Source of the DNA: Corallococcus sp. AS-1-6
GTDB taxonomy: Bacteria; Myxococcota; Myxococcia; Myxococcales; Myxococcaceae
Direction of reading: 5' to 3'
Length of the DNA stretch: 64,000 bases
Assembly: GCF_020037015.1 (NCBI RefSeq)
Contig: NZ_JAIQDE010000005.1
Location: 124,001 to 188,000, forward strand
The notes below the pieces were generated by a model. It had not been told where the DNA came from and made no database searches. It was given only the letters and a program-made list of their open reading frames with translations. Each line of letters begins with the position of its first letter. The first letter of the stretch is position 1. The position numbers and the translations under genes were made by a program. Of the stretch, positions 35,480 through 43,379 are shown in pieces.

Positions 35480-36487
35480 TCAGTCCCGAGCCAGGAGCGG
35501 CACCAGCACCGACAGCGACCGCTCGAAGCGGTACGACACGCCCGAGTGCCCGTCCTCGAACTCCTCGTGCGCCACGTCCACGCCGCCGGCCTTCAGGTCG
35601 TCCGCCACCATGCGCGTGCCCCAGCGCAGGTTGAACTCGTCGCGGGTGCCGGCGTCCAGGTAGACCGTCTTCAGTTTGCGGAAGGAGTCCATGAACTTGG
35701 GCACGAAGCGCACGGGGTCGTGCACCAGCCACCGGTTCCACACGTCCAGGCGCAGCTTCGCGTTGTGCTGCTCGAAGGGCAGCTCCAGGTTCAGCGGCTC
35801 ACCCTTCTTGGGGGAGTACGCCGCCGCCATGGCCAGGATGTTGATGACCGGGAAGTCGTCGCCGCGCACCTTGGTGGCCACGGCGCGCTGACGCAGCTCC
35901 GTCACCCACGCGTCCACGCCGCCCGCCTTCATCAGCGCGGTGGCCGCCTTGGGCAGGTCCGGCATGTACGAGTACTCGAAGTACGAGTCCGGCGCGTGCG
36001 CGCCCACCAGGGAGAAGATCTCCGGGTGGTAGCGGCCCATGACGAGCGCGCCGTAGCCGCCGGAGCTGTGGCCCACCACCGCGCGGGACGCGGCCCTGGG
36101 CAGCGTGCGGAAGGTCCTGTCCACGAAGCCGACGACGTCCTTGACCAGGTAGTCGCGGTAGCGGCCGATGGCGTCGCTGTTCACCCACTGGCTGCCGCCG
36201 AGCTTCGTCCACGCGTCCGGGAAGACGCCGATGACGGGCGGGATGGCGCCCTGTTCGATGAGCGCGTCCAGGCGGTCCGGCACGCTGGGCGAGAAGCCGG
36301 ACGCGTTGGTCCACGAGCCGCCGCCGTTGCCGAAGGCGTGCAGGAAGTAGACGACCGCGTAGCGCTGCGAGCCCTCCGCGTAGCCCGGCGGCAGGTACAC
36401 GGTGAGCCGGCGGCGGGCCGGATCTCCCAGCGGGTTGTTCTCCAGCGCGGGGGAATGCACTTCACGCGTCTCGAGCACGCCCTTCAT
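35480..36487 (-). CDS. Alpha/beta-hydrolase esterase (enterochelin esterase/EstD-like)
   Basis: A 335-residue serine hydrolase: RRLTVYLPPGYAEGSQRYAVVYFLHAFG at the N terminus, nucleophile elbow GHSSGG, an acidic residue in LDAGTRDEF and His in EDGHSGVSYRF complete the triad. The pattern of an early YLPPGY and a late GHSGVSYRF is that of the esterase D/Fes-like family. No signal peptide is seen, so it is probably cytoplasmic. It lies 13 bases upstream of kdd and is likely cotranscribed; whether it acts in lysine catabolism is unknown. Confidence 0.8.
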   Translation of the reverse strand: MKGVLETREVHSPALENNPLGDPARRRLTVYLPPGYAEGSQRYAVVYFLHAFGNGGGSWTNASGFSPSVPDRLDALIEQGAIPPVIGVFPDAWTKLGGSQWVNSDAIGRYRDYLVKDVVGFVDRTFRTLPRAASRAVVGHSSGGYGALVMGRYHPEIFSLVGAHAPDSYFEYSYMPDLPKAATALMKAGGVDAWVTELRQRAVATKVRGDDFPVINILAMAAAYSPKKGEPLNLELPFEQHNAKLRLDVWNRWLVHDPVRFVPKFMDSFRKLKTVYLDAGTRDEFNLRWGTRMVADDLKAGGVDVAHEEFEDGHSGVSYRFERSLSVLVPLLARD

Positions 36488-36521
36488 CGGTGCTTCTCCT
36501 GGTCGCGGTGCGCCGCGCTTT

Positions 36522-37535
36522 CTAAGCGCCGGAGCCCGGGTGCTTGCCGAACAGCTTCATCACCTGCTGCAGGTCCTCCCACGCCTTGCGCTTCTCCGCG
36601 CTGTTGCGCAGGAGGTACGCGGGGTGGAAGGTGGGCATGAGCTGGATGCCCTCGTATTCGCGCCACTGCCCCCGCATGCGGGTGATGGGGGTGGTGTCCC
36701 GGAGCAGCGTCTGCGCCGCGAACTTGCCCAGCGCGACGATGACCTTCGGCTGGAGCGCGAGCAACTGCGAGCGCAGGAAGGGCTCGCACGCGGCGATCTC
36801 ATCCGGCTCCGGGTTGCGGTTGCCGGGCGGGCGGCACTTCACGACGTTGGCGATGTAGACGTCGTTGCGGCTGAAGCCCATGGCGCCGATCATCTTGGTG
36901 AGCAGGTCGCCCGCGGCGCCCACGAAGGGCACGCCCTGGAGGTCCTCGTTCTCACCGGGGCCCTCGCCCACGAACACCAGGTCCGCGCGGGGGTTGCCGG
37001 AGCCGAACACGATGTTCTTGCGGCCCGTGCACAGCTTGCACCGGCGGCAGTCGCCCAGCTCGCGGCGGATCTGATCCAGCGTGGGGCGCTCGCCCTCCAC
37101 GACGCCGGGCAGCGCGCCGTTGTAGCGGGGCGTGGACTTGGGCACGTCCAGGAGCATCCCCGGGGCCGGAGCGGCGCGGGGGGCCGGGGCCTCGGAGGCC
37201 AGGGGGCGCGACGCGGCGGGAGGCGGCGTGGCGGCGGCCAGCGGACGGGCGGCGCCCAGGGGCTGCTTCATCGCGGCGTGCAGCGCGTCACGGGTCGGGG
37301 ACTCCACCGGGGGCCGGGGAGGCGGGGAGGCGGCGGGCGGCTCGGGGGCCTTGGTCCGGGCGATCATCGTGCGCACGGACGAGGCGGCGGCGCGCTGCTG
37401 CTGGAGCTCGGCGGCGACCTTCGCGTCGACGAGGAGCGAGCGGCCCGCGGTCTCCTCCTGCCAGAGGAGGTGGCGGCGCACGTCCTGGAGCACGTCGGCC
37501 AGCTCCTGCGTGGAATCAGGCGTGTCGTCGTTCAC
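36522..37535 (-). CDS. Type 4 uracil-DNA glycosylase with disordered N terminus
   Basis: Removes uracil from DNA using the family 4 iron-sulfur fold. The catalytic domain occupies about 150-337: CRRC (Cys163, Cys166) and the later pair in VKCRPPGNRNPEPDEIAAC, 16 residues apart as in thermophile Udg, ligate the cluster. GEGPGENEDLQGVPFVG is the active-site motif A and MPTFHPAYLLRN is motif B. The first 145 residues are Pro/Ala-rich and probably unstructured after a short helical start, an extension common in delta-proteobacterial members. Confidence 0.92.
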   Translation of the reverse strand: MNDDTPDSTQELADVLQDVRRHLLWQEETAGRSLLVDAKVAAELQQQRAAASSVRTMIARTKAPEPPAASPPPRPPVESPTRDALHAAMKQPLGAARPLAAATPPPAASRPLASEAPAPRAAPAPGMLLDVPKSTPRYNGALPGVVEGERPTLDQIRRELGDCRRCKLCTGRKNIVFGSGNPRADLVFVGEGPGENEDLQGVPFVGAAGDLLTKMIGAMGFSRNDVYIANVVKCRPPGNRNPEPDEIAACEPFLRSQLLALQPKVIVALGKFAAQTLLRDTTPITRMRGQWREYEGIQLMPTFHPAYLLRNSAEKRKAWEDLQQVMKLFGKHPGSGA

Positions 37536-37748
37536 GGGGGTGATCGGTATCGAAGGGGCCGTCCCGGTGCAAGGAAGCAGCCGGGGAAGTTGCCTGTACG
37601 CTTAGCCCAGGGTCGGGGCTTGCGCCACCTTCCGGGCGGAGGCGGCGGGCACTGGTCGAATCAGGACACACCCCCGGCGTAACGCCCTTGGTCCCCGGGC
37701 GGACCTGGGGAAGATGCCGGTCCTTCTCTCCACAGGAGCAGCTCCCCC

Positions 37749-38312
37749 ATGATCAAGGTGGCCATCGTCGTCGGCAGCACGAGGCCCGGCCGCAAGGCGG
37801 ACAAGGTCGCGGCCTGGGTCCACGACCTCGCGAAGAAGCGAGGCGACGCCGCGTACGACATCGTCGACATCCAGGACTTCCACCTGCCGCTGCTGGATGA
37901 GCCGACCCCGCCCTCCTCGGGCAAGTACACCCAGGAGCACACCCAGAAGTGGTCCGCGGCGGTGGCGGCGTATGACGCCTACGTCTTCGTCACGCCCGAG
38001 TACAACCACGGCCCGTCCGGCGCGCTGAAGAACGCGCTCGATTTCGTCTACCGCGAGTGGAACAACAAGGCCGCCGGCTTCGTGGGCTACGGCAGCGCGG
38101 GCGGCGTGCGCGCGGTGGAGCAACTGCGCCTGGTCGCCGCGGAGCTGCAAATGGCCACGGTGCGCGCGCAGGTGCAGTTGTTCCTCTCCACCGACTTCGA
38201 GCACTACACCGTCTTCAAGCCGGATCCGGCCAAGGAGAAGCAGGTGAACGCGATGCTGGATCAGCTCGTATCCTGGGGCACGGCGCTGCGCACGGTGCGC
38301 GTGAAGCCGTAG
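37749..38312 (+). CDS. NAD(P)H-dependent FMN reductase
   Basis: A 187-residue flavodoxin-fold reductase. The phosphate-binding loop GSTRPGRKADKVAAW and the flavin ring segment PEYNHGPSGALKNALDF identify the SsuE/YLR011w-type NADPH-FMN reductase family. It may provide reduced flavin or act as a quinone or azo reductase; there is no partner monooxygenase nearby. The ATG has AGGAG ten bases upstream. It converges with the XRE regulator, their stops five bases apart. Confidence 0.9.
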   Translation: MIKVAIVVGSTRPGRKADKVAAWVHDLAKKRGDAAYDIVDIQDFHLPLLDEPTPPSSGKYTQEHTQKWSAAVAAYDAYVFVTPEYNHGPSGALKNALDFVYREWNNKAAGFVGYGSAGGVRAVEQLRLVAAELQMATVRAQVQLFLSTDFEHYTVFKPDPAKEKQVNAMLDQLVSWGTALRTVRVKP

Positions 38313-38317
38313 CGGCC

Positions 38318-39136
38318 TCAGGTGTCCTGGCGGGACCGCGCGGTGGCGGCCCGCCGCAGCGCCTCCGCCGTGTCGGGGTCCGCGGGGAAGAACGACTCGA
38401 TGGCCAGCTCCGCGAGCGTGATGTCCACGGGCGTGCCGAACACGGTGGTGGTGCTGAACAGCGACAGCCGCCCCAGCGACGTGCGCAGGCGCAGGGGCAC
38501 CACCACGCCCGCGAAGTCGCGCGCCCTGGGGTCCGGAGTGGCCTCCGGCACCGGGTAGCCCTTCAGCTCCTCCAGCAGCGCCGCGAGCGTGGCGTCCGCG
38601 CTGGCGTCCACCTGCCGGTGCAGCCGCGTGAGGACGTGGTCGCGCCACTGGCGCAGGTTCTCGATGCGCGGCGCGAGCCCGGACGGATGCAGGCTCAGGC
38701 GCAGGACGTTGACGGGAGGCTCGAGCATCTCCGGGGCCACGTCCGCCAGCAGCGCGCCCACGGCGCGGTTCGCGGTGACGAGCGTCCAGTGCCGGTCCAC
38801 CGCGAGCGCGGGGTACGGCTCCTGGCCCGCGAGCACCAGCTCCACGGCCTCGCGGGTGGCGCTGAGCGCGGGGTCGTCCAGGGGGCGCTCGGCGTAGACG
38901 GGCGCGAAGCCCGCGGCCACGAGGAGGCCGTTTCTTTCGCGCAGGGGCACGTCCAGTTCCTCCGCCAGGTGGAGCAGCATCTCGCGGCTGGGCTGGGAGC
39001 GGCCGGTCTCCAGGAAGCTCACGTGCCGGGTGGAGACCTCCGCGCGCAACGCGAGGTCCATCTGGCTCAGCCCGCGCCGCTGACGCCAGCCGCGCAGCAG
39101 CTCTCCCACCGGCCGGTTCTGCTGAAGGCTCGTCAT
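38318..39136 (-). CDS. XRE-family regulator with MmyB-like ligand domain
   Basis: A 272-residue transcription regulator. The N-terminal helix-turn-helix is clear (LRGWRQRRGLSQMDLALRAEVSTRHVSFLETGRSQPS, about residues 13-50). The C-terminal part (ERPLDDPALSATREAVELVLAGQEPYPALAVDRHW, FGTPVDITLAELAIESFFPAD) matches the MmyB-like, PAS-fold ligand-binding domain of this group. It lies convergently to the FMN reductase and divergently to a small membrane-protein gene. Its ligand is unknown. Confidence 0.88.
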   Translation of the reverse strand: MTSLQQNRPVGELLRGWRQRRGLSQMDLALRAEVSTRHVSFLETGRSQPSREMLLHLAEELDVPLRERNGLLVAAGFAPVYAERPLDDPALSATREAVELVLAGQEPYPALAVDRHWTLVTANRAVGALLADVAPEMLEPPVNVLRLSLHPSGLAPRIENLRQWRDHVLTRLHRQVDASADATLAALLEELKGYPVPEATPDPRARDFAGVVVPLRLRTSLGRLSLFSTTTVFGTPVDITLAELAIESFFPADPDTAEALRRAATARSRQDT

Positions 39137-39282
39137 GGAGGGGAAGATAGGGGGCGCACGTCAGCGCTTCCATTCCCTCGGAGGTAATCGACACCGCGCG
39201 GGCCGGCTCGCATCTTGTGCACCGTCGACGGACGGCCTTCACGGCCGCCGCCGCTTCCACCCATCGCAAGGATTCGTGTGCC

Positions 39283-39690
39283 ATGAGCGTCAAGAACGTG
39301 TCGGGAACCTTTCTGCGCCGCGCGCTGCTGCTGGACGCGGTCGCCAGTGGAGCCATGGGGCTGTTGATGGCGGTGGCCGCGGGACCCATGGGGCCGCTGC
39401 TGGGCCTGGAGCCGGGGCTCCTGCGAGCGGCGGGGCTGGGGCTCATTCCGTTCGCCCTGCTGCTCGGCTACCTGGCGTCGAGGGACACCCTGCCCTCGTG
39501 GCCGGTGTGGTTCGTGGTCGCGGTGAACGCGCTGTGGGTGGTGGACAGCGTGCTCCTGATGACGCACGGCCCGACGGCGCCCACGGGGCTCGGGGTGGCC
39601 TTCGTCACGGCGCAGGCGCTGGCGGTCGCGCTGTTCGCGGCGCTGGAGTACGCGGGCCTGCGGCGAGGCGCCACGGCGGCCATGGCCTGA
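39283..39690 (+). CDS. Small four-helix integral membrane protein
   Basis: A 135-residue membrane protein starting MSVKNVSGTFLRRALLLDA. Four hydrophobic segments are seen at about 12-33, 43-62, 70-90 and 100-122 with short loops. The chosen ATG follows a short Gly/Ala-rich gap; the frame is open for 22 codons more without a better start. No family was recognised with confidence. The gene is divergent from the XRE regulator, which might control it. Confidence 0.65.
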   Translation: MSVKNVSGTFLRRALLLDAVASGAMGLLMAVAAGPMGPLLGLEPGLLRAAGLGLIPFALLLGYLASRDTLPSWPVWFVVAVNALWVVDSVLLMTHGPTAPTGLGVAFVTAQALAVALFAALEYAGLRRGATAAMA

Positions 39691-39762
39691 GTGTCCAATC
39701 CACGCGGCGCGAGCGTCATGTCGCGCCGCGCGGAGGGACGGGCGTTGTTATCGTGGCGGGAC

Positions 39763-40668
39763 ATGGCCTCCTTCGCGCGCCCGTGGCTCGTCATCGCAGC
39801 GTTGTCCTCCGGGGTCATCGGTTGCGCCACGGTGGGTGGCGCCAGGGGGAAGGACCTGGTGACGCTGCGCTACGCGTGGCCGGAGCAGTCGACCCTCCGG
39901 GTGATGCACACGGTGGACGTGCGGACGGACTGGAGCGGACGGCAGACGGCGCAGCGCCGGTATGTGATGCGGCTGGGGCCCATGGACGCGGAGGGCCGCC
40001 GGCGGTTGGTGTTCCAGGACGTGGAAGTGATTGAAGCCCCCTTCCCTGCCTTCGTGGAGCCGCTGGCCGCGTCCATCATCGACGCGCAGGGAGACTTCCA
40101 GGGGATCGAGCCGCTGGAGGACGGCCCTGGCCAGGACCTGCTGGACGCGCTGCCGGTGAGCCCCACGAAGAAGGCCCAGATGGCGAAGGCCCTCAGCAAC
40201 GGGCTGGAGCGCGAGGCCCGCAACCGGTGGAACGAGTGGGTCGGGAGCTGGCACGGGTCGAGCTTCAAGCCTGGGAGGACGGAGGTCGTGCCGACGACGT
40301 TGGCGGTGGGCACCGGCCGAAAGAAGAGCGAGGAGGTCCCCGCGGAGGAGCGAGTCCGGCTGGACGTGGGAGTGCCCTGCTCCGAGTCGGTACCGGAGCC
40401 CAGGTGCGTGCGGCTGAAGCTCGTGCGTGAACCTGTCGGACAATCGGACGAGACGCAGGGAAGGTACGCGCACCTGGAGCTGGAGTTGGTGACGGATCCG
40501 GCGACGCTGCTGCCGTACTCATCGCGAGTCATCCGCATGGACCGCGTGGACTGGAACGGTGGACGCGGTGAGCCTGACTTCCATGAGTCCGTGCATGTGG
40601 AGCAGCACACGTTCATCCACGGGGTGGAAGGGCCTCCGGGGCACGTGGCGATCAGGGAGCCATGGTAG
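39763..40668 (+). CDS. Lipoprotein of unknown function
   Basis: A 301-residue lipoprotein: start MASFARPWLVIAALSSGVIGC with a clear lipobox. The mature domain is beta-rich (LVTLRYAWPEQSTLRVMHTVDVRTD, LRLGPMDAEGRRRLVFQDVEV) with one Cys pair near CSESVPEPRC. It resembles the many uncharacterised lipoproteins of myxobacteria; no family was recognised. It precedes the toxin-immunity locus by about 50 bases on the same strand, so it could be its accessory gene, but no sequence evidence supports that. Confidence 0.65.
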   Translation: MASFARPWLVIAALSSGVIGCATVGGARGKDLVTLRYAWPEQSTLRVMHTVDVRTDWSGRQTAQRRYVMRLGPMDAEGRRRLVFQDVEVIEAPFPAFVEPLAASIIDAQGDFQGIEPLEDGPGQDLLDALPVSPTKKAQMAKALSNGLEREARNRWNEWVGSWHGSSFKPGRTEVVPTTLAVGTGRKKSEEVPAEERVRLDVGVPCSESVPEPRCVRLKLVREPVGQSDETQGRYAHLELELVTDPATLLPYSSRVIRMDRVDWNGGRGEPDFHESVHVEQHTFIHGVEGPPGHVAIREPW

Positions 40669-40717
40669 TCCGTGACTGAATGGCGGACGCGGACACGCCG
40701 CGCTATCACGCGTCGCC

Positions 40718-41113
40718 ATGAAAGCCAGACTGCCGATTCAATGTGCCGCTCTTGCGACCATCGTCCTTGGGCTATTTGGGTGTGGCTCGGCCACTGTCGG
40801 CTCCGTGAGCAGGGCCTCCGTAGGACATGGTTCGGGGATCTCGATGTCCATGAATCGCTTGTTGGCTGAAGTCGCCACCCATCACTTTCCCAACCCACCG
40901 GCAACGCCCGCACAGATAGCCGCCTTCGAGGCACGCGTTGGGTGGAGGCTGGACGCGAATCTTCGTGCCTTCTATCTGCACTGCAATGGGGCAGCGTTGT
41001 TCGACGCTTCACCCGAGATGAACTACCGCATCCTCCCACTTGAACAAATCGAGCGAGCTCGCGCAGCCATCAGAGGCAGCGAAGAGGACGCGGACGGACC
41101 GCAGGGAGAATAG
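40718..41113 (+). pseudogene. Chimeric remnant: toxin signal peptide joined to truncated SUKH domain
   Basis: A 131-codon frame built from pieces of the two genes downstream. Codons 1-27 (ending LGLFGCGSAT) align with the lipoprotein signal of the nuclease gene, including eleven codons before the shared AALATIVL. From codon 43 (MSMNRLLAEV, at 40844) it aligns with the SUKH protein's start and continues through RVGWRLDANLRAFYLHCNG and LPLEQIERARAAIRG. It then diverges and stops, lacking about 65 C-terminal residues. The 25 bases before the start also match those before the nuclease gene. An internal deletion in a duplicated cassette explains this; a functional exported SUKH fragment cannot be excluded. 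Confidence 0.65.
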
Positions 41114-41226
41114 GAATGCGTGGCCAGGCCATGTCTGCTTCTCCGAAGGATTCGCGTGGACGATGAATGCTGGGTTTTCCCTACCCGTTTGGCGGACAGC
41201 CCCTTGCTGCGCTATCACGCGCCGTC

Positions 41227-41868
41227 GTGGCTACCATTCCGCCCATTCAGCAGGCCGCTCTTGCAACCATCGTCCTTGTCTTCGTCGGATGTGGATCCGC
41301 AACTTTCTCCGCTGGGGGCAGGCCTGCCATGGGGAAATGGGTGAGCCCCGTCGTCCGGACACCAGATGGAGGACAACTCCGGACGACCATCTATTACGGC
41401 CCCTGGCAGTGCAGCGCTGATTTCCTGTCCCGCTGCGAGTCGAAGTGCTCGTCCCAGGGCCATGCCCTCATGGGCTGCATGTGGCTGGCCGACATCAAGG
41501 GGGACTGGCAGGGACGCTACTTCTTCATGCCAGCGGAAGCTGGTGGCCGCATGGCCATCACCCACTGCTGCTGCGACTACCCGACCGTATCGAACGGCCG
41601 CCAACTGAGGGAGAAGTGGAAGAACGCCCGAGAGAGTTTCCGCCGCGAATGGGCCTCCGAATTCGGAGAGTGGCCGGCAACAAACGGGGCGAACTGGCAG
41701 GGACACCACATCTTCGACCTGGCACACGGAGGCCCACCAGTGGCGCCTGGCAACGTGCTCCCCGTGCCGCAGGATGTGCATCAGGTCTTCAACGAAGAAT
41801 ACCCCGCTTGCTACGCACCTGGCGGCAAGTGGCTCACACCGGGCCCCGCACGGCCCTATGTGGATTGA
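41227..41868 (+). CDS. Lipoprotein with HNH-type nuclease motif, candidate SitA-like toxin
   Basis: A 213-residue lipoprotein starting with GTG (VATIPPIQQAALATIVL, lipobox VFVGC at Cys22); this start is fixed by codon-for-codon alignment with the duplicated copy upstream. A Cys-rich middle part (FLSRCESKCSS, THCCCDY) precedes a C-terminal domain with QGHHIFDLAHGG and NVLPVPQDVHQVF. The spacing is HH-x14-N-x8-H-x3-N (His160, His161, Asn176, His185, Asn189), matching the beta-beta-alpha metal finger of colicin-type DNases except that the last His is Asn. A SUKH gene follows nine bases later. Lipoprotein toxins with nuclease tails are known as SitA in Myxococcus; assignment here is inference. 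Confidence 0.65.
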   Translation: MATIPPIQQAALATIVLVFVGCGSATFSAGGRPAMGKWVSPVVRTPDGGQLRTTIYYGPWQCSADFLSRCESKCSSQGHALMGCMWLADIKGDWQGRYFFMPAEAGGRMAITHCCCDYPTVSNGRQLREKWKNARESFRREWASEFGEWPATNGANWQGHHIFDLAHGGPPVAPGNVLPVPQDVHQVFNEEYPACYAPGGKWLTPGPARPYVD

Positions 41869-41877
41869 GGAACGACC

Positions 41878-42351
41878 GTGTCCATGGAAAGCCTGCTGGC
41901 CGAGGTCTCCCGACTCCACTTCCCTGGTCATCCCGCCACGCTCGCGCAGATCGCTGCATTCGAGACACGCGTGGGGTGGAAACTTGATGAGGACCTGCGC
42001 GCCTTCTACCTGCATTGCAACGGGTGTGATCTCTTCGTCTCGTCGCCGGACACGCGCTTCCGCGTACTGCCGCTAGAGCAAATCATGCGAGCGCGCGTCG
42101 CCATCCGAGGCAACGACCGGGACGAGACCGGAGCGGCATCCCTCTACACGCTGGTGGACATGCAGGACTCCGACTACCTCGTCCTGGACGTGGCACGGTG
42201 TGACTCTGGCCACTATCCCCTCTTCGACGCGTGGCACGAGACGTTCCCCGAGCTGGTGCCCGTTGCCTCATCTTTCGGCGAGTTTCTGAAGAAAGCACTT
42301 TGCAGTGGCAACCAGGCGTTCTGGCTGAGCAGCGAACCACTGGAAGGATAG
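41878..42351 (+). CDS. SMI1/KNR4 (SUKH) family protein, candidate immunity protein
   Basis: A 157-residue cytoplasmic protein without signal peptide. The SUKH core is seen in PATLAQIAAFETRVGWKLDEDLRAFYLHCNG, FRVLPLEQIMRAR and the DSDYLVLDVARCDSGHYPLF strand region ending in an ASSFGEFLKKAL helix. SUKH proteins are a major immunity family for polymorphic nuclease toxins, and the nine-base distance to the nuclease-motif lipoprotein supports that role. The start is GTG with GAGGA before it (or ATG two codons later). Codon use is less GC-biased than in neighbours by eye, consistent with transfer. Confidence 0.8.
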   Translation: MSMESLLAEVSRLHFPGHPATLAQIAAFETRVGWKLDEDLRAFYLHCNGCDLFVSSPDTRFRVLPLEQIMRARVAIRGNDRDETGAASLYTLVDMQDSDYLVLDVARCDSGHYPLFDAWHETFPELVPVASSFGEFLKKALCSGNQAFWLSSEPLEG

Positions 42352-42361
42352 GAGTGAGCAG

Positions 42362-43264
42362 TCAGTCCATGCCCACTTCGCCGAAGTAGTCGAGGAACGC
42401 GCGAATGCGCGCAGGAAGCTGTTTCGCGGGATCGAGGAATACGGCGTGGAAGACCACCGTGTCCCCGGGGTTTCGGTCCTCCAGCACCGCCACCAATTGC
42501 CCGGCCTTGAGGTCCTCACGCACCTGGAACGCCGCGATCCGCGCGAGGCCCGCCCCCGCGAGTGCCAGACGCCGCAGCGCTTCGCCGTCGCTGGCGAAGA
42601 GGGTCCCCGAGGCGGGCACGTTCACCACGGCGCCTCGCTCCATGAGGGGCCACTGCTCCAGCACGTGCGTGTGACTGGCGCCCATGCGGGTATGCCGCTC
42701 CAGGTCTGCGGCTGACTTCGGCGTGCCCGTGCGCTTCAGGTAGGTCGGCGCGCCGACGATGACCTTGCGCGTCTCGCCCAACCTTCGAGCGATCAGGTTG
42801 GACGACTTGAGCGGGCCCGCGCGAATGGCCACGTCCGCGCGATCCTCCAGCAGGTCCACCACGTGGTCCGTGAGCCCGATGTCCAGGCGGATGCCCGGGT
42901 AGCGGGCCTGGAACGCCGGCACCCGGGGCAGGAGGACGTGCGTGCCGTAAGGCACGTTGGTGTTCACGCGCACGCGACCCGAGGGCGCGTCATGCGACGT
43001 GACGCCACGCTCCGCGGCCTCCAATTCCGCGAGAACCTGCACGCTTCGCTCGTAGAAGACGCAGCCCTCGGAGGTGAGTTGGAAGCCCCGGGTGTTGCGG
43101 TGAATGAGCCGCGCCCCCAGGCGGGCTTCCAACCTCGCGACGAGCTTGCTGACCGCCGAGGGCGTCATCCGCAACGTCCGCGCCGCCGCGGAGAAGCCCT
43201 CCTGCTCCACGACGCGGACGAAGACCTCCATCTCCCCGGAGCGATTGACTTCCAGACGCGCCAT
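42362..43264 (-). CDS. LysR-family transcription regulator
   Basis: A 300-residue LysR regulator. The winged helix-turn-helix is at about 10-68 (FVRVVEQEGFSAAARTLRMTPSAVSKLVARLE, ARLIHRNTRGFQLT). The effector domain follows (RVRVNTNVPYGTHVLLPRVPAF, RADVAIRAGPL), of the CrgA/PA0477-like group that usually controls a divergent oxidoreductase. That fits here: a PRISE-type reductase gene is divergent across a 115-base gap containing a perfect palindrome. It likely regulates that gene and itself. Confidence 0.92.
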   Translation of the reverse strand: MARLEVNRSGEMEVFVRVVEQEGFSAAARTLRMTPSAVSKLVARLEARLGARLIHRNTRGFQLTSEGCVFYERSVQVLAELEAAERGVTSHDAPSGRVRVNTNVPYGTHVLLPRVPAFQARYPGIRLDIGLTDHVVDLLEDRADVAIRAGPLKSSNLIARRLGETRKVIVGAPTYLKRTGTPKSAADLERHTRMGASHTHVLEQWPLMERGAVVNVPASGTLFASDGEALRRLALAGAGLARIAAFQVREDLKAGQLVAVLEDRNPGDTVVFHAVFLDPAKQLPARIRAFLDYFGEVGMD

Positions 43265-43275
43265 TGACTTGAACT

Positions 43276-43288
43276 CACAAGCCTTGTG
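43276..43288. promoter_or_regulatory. Perfect 13-base palindrome, candidate LysR operator
   Basis: CACAAG-C-CTTGTG lies between the divergent LysR and reductase genes, 12 bases from the LysR start. A second CAAG half site (TGACAAGACC) occurs at about 43309-43318. The downstream TACGAATACTAG (43319-43330) offers a loose -10 for the reductase. The T-N11-A pattern expected for LysR sites is met only approximately. Confidence 0.4.
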
Positions 43289-43379
43289 CCTGGGGCAGCT
43301 CTACTGCGTGACAAGACCTACGAATACTAGACCCGTGCGGCCCGGAAACGGATCCACGTGGGGCCGCATGGAGAACCCC

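Noticed and set aside
41167-41226. An earlier ATG start for the nuclease-motif lipoprotein
   Set aside because: It would put about 20 residues before the signal peptide; the GTG at 41227 aligns codon by codon with the ATG of the duplicated copy and directly begins the signal.
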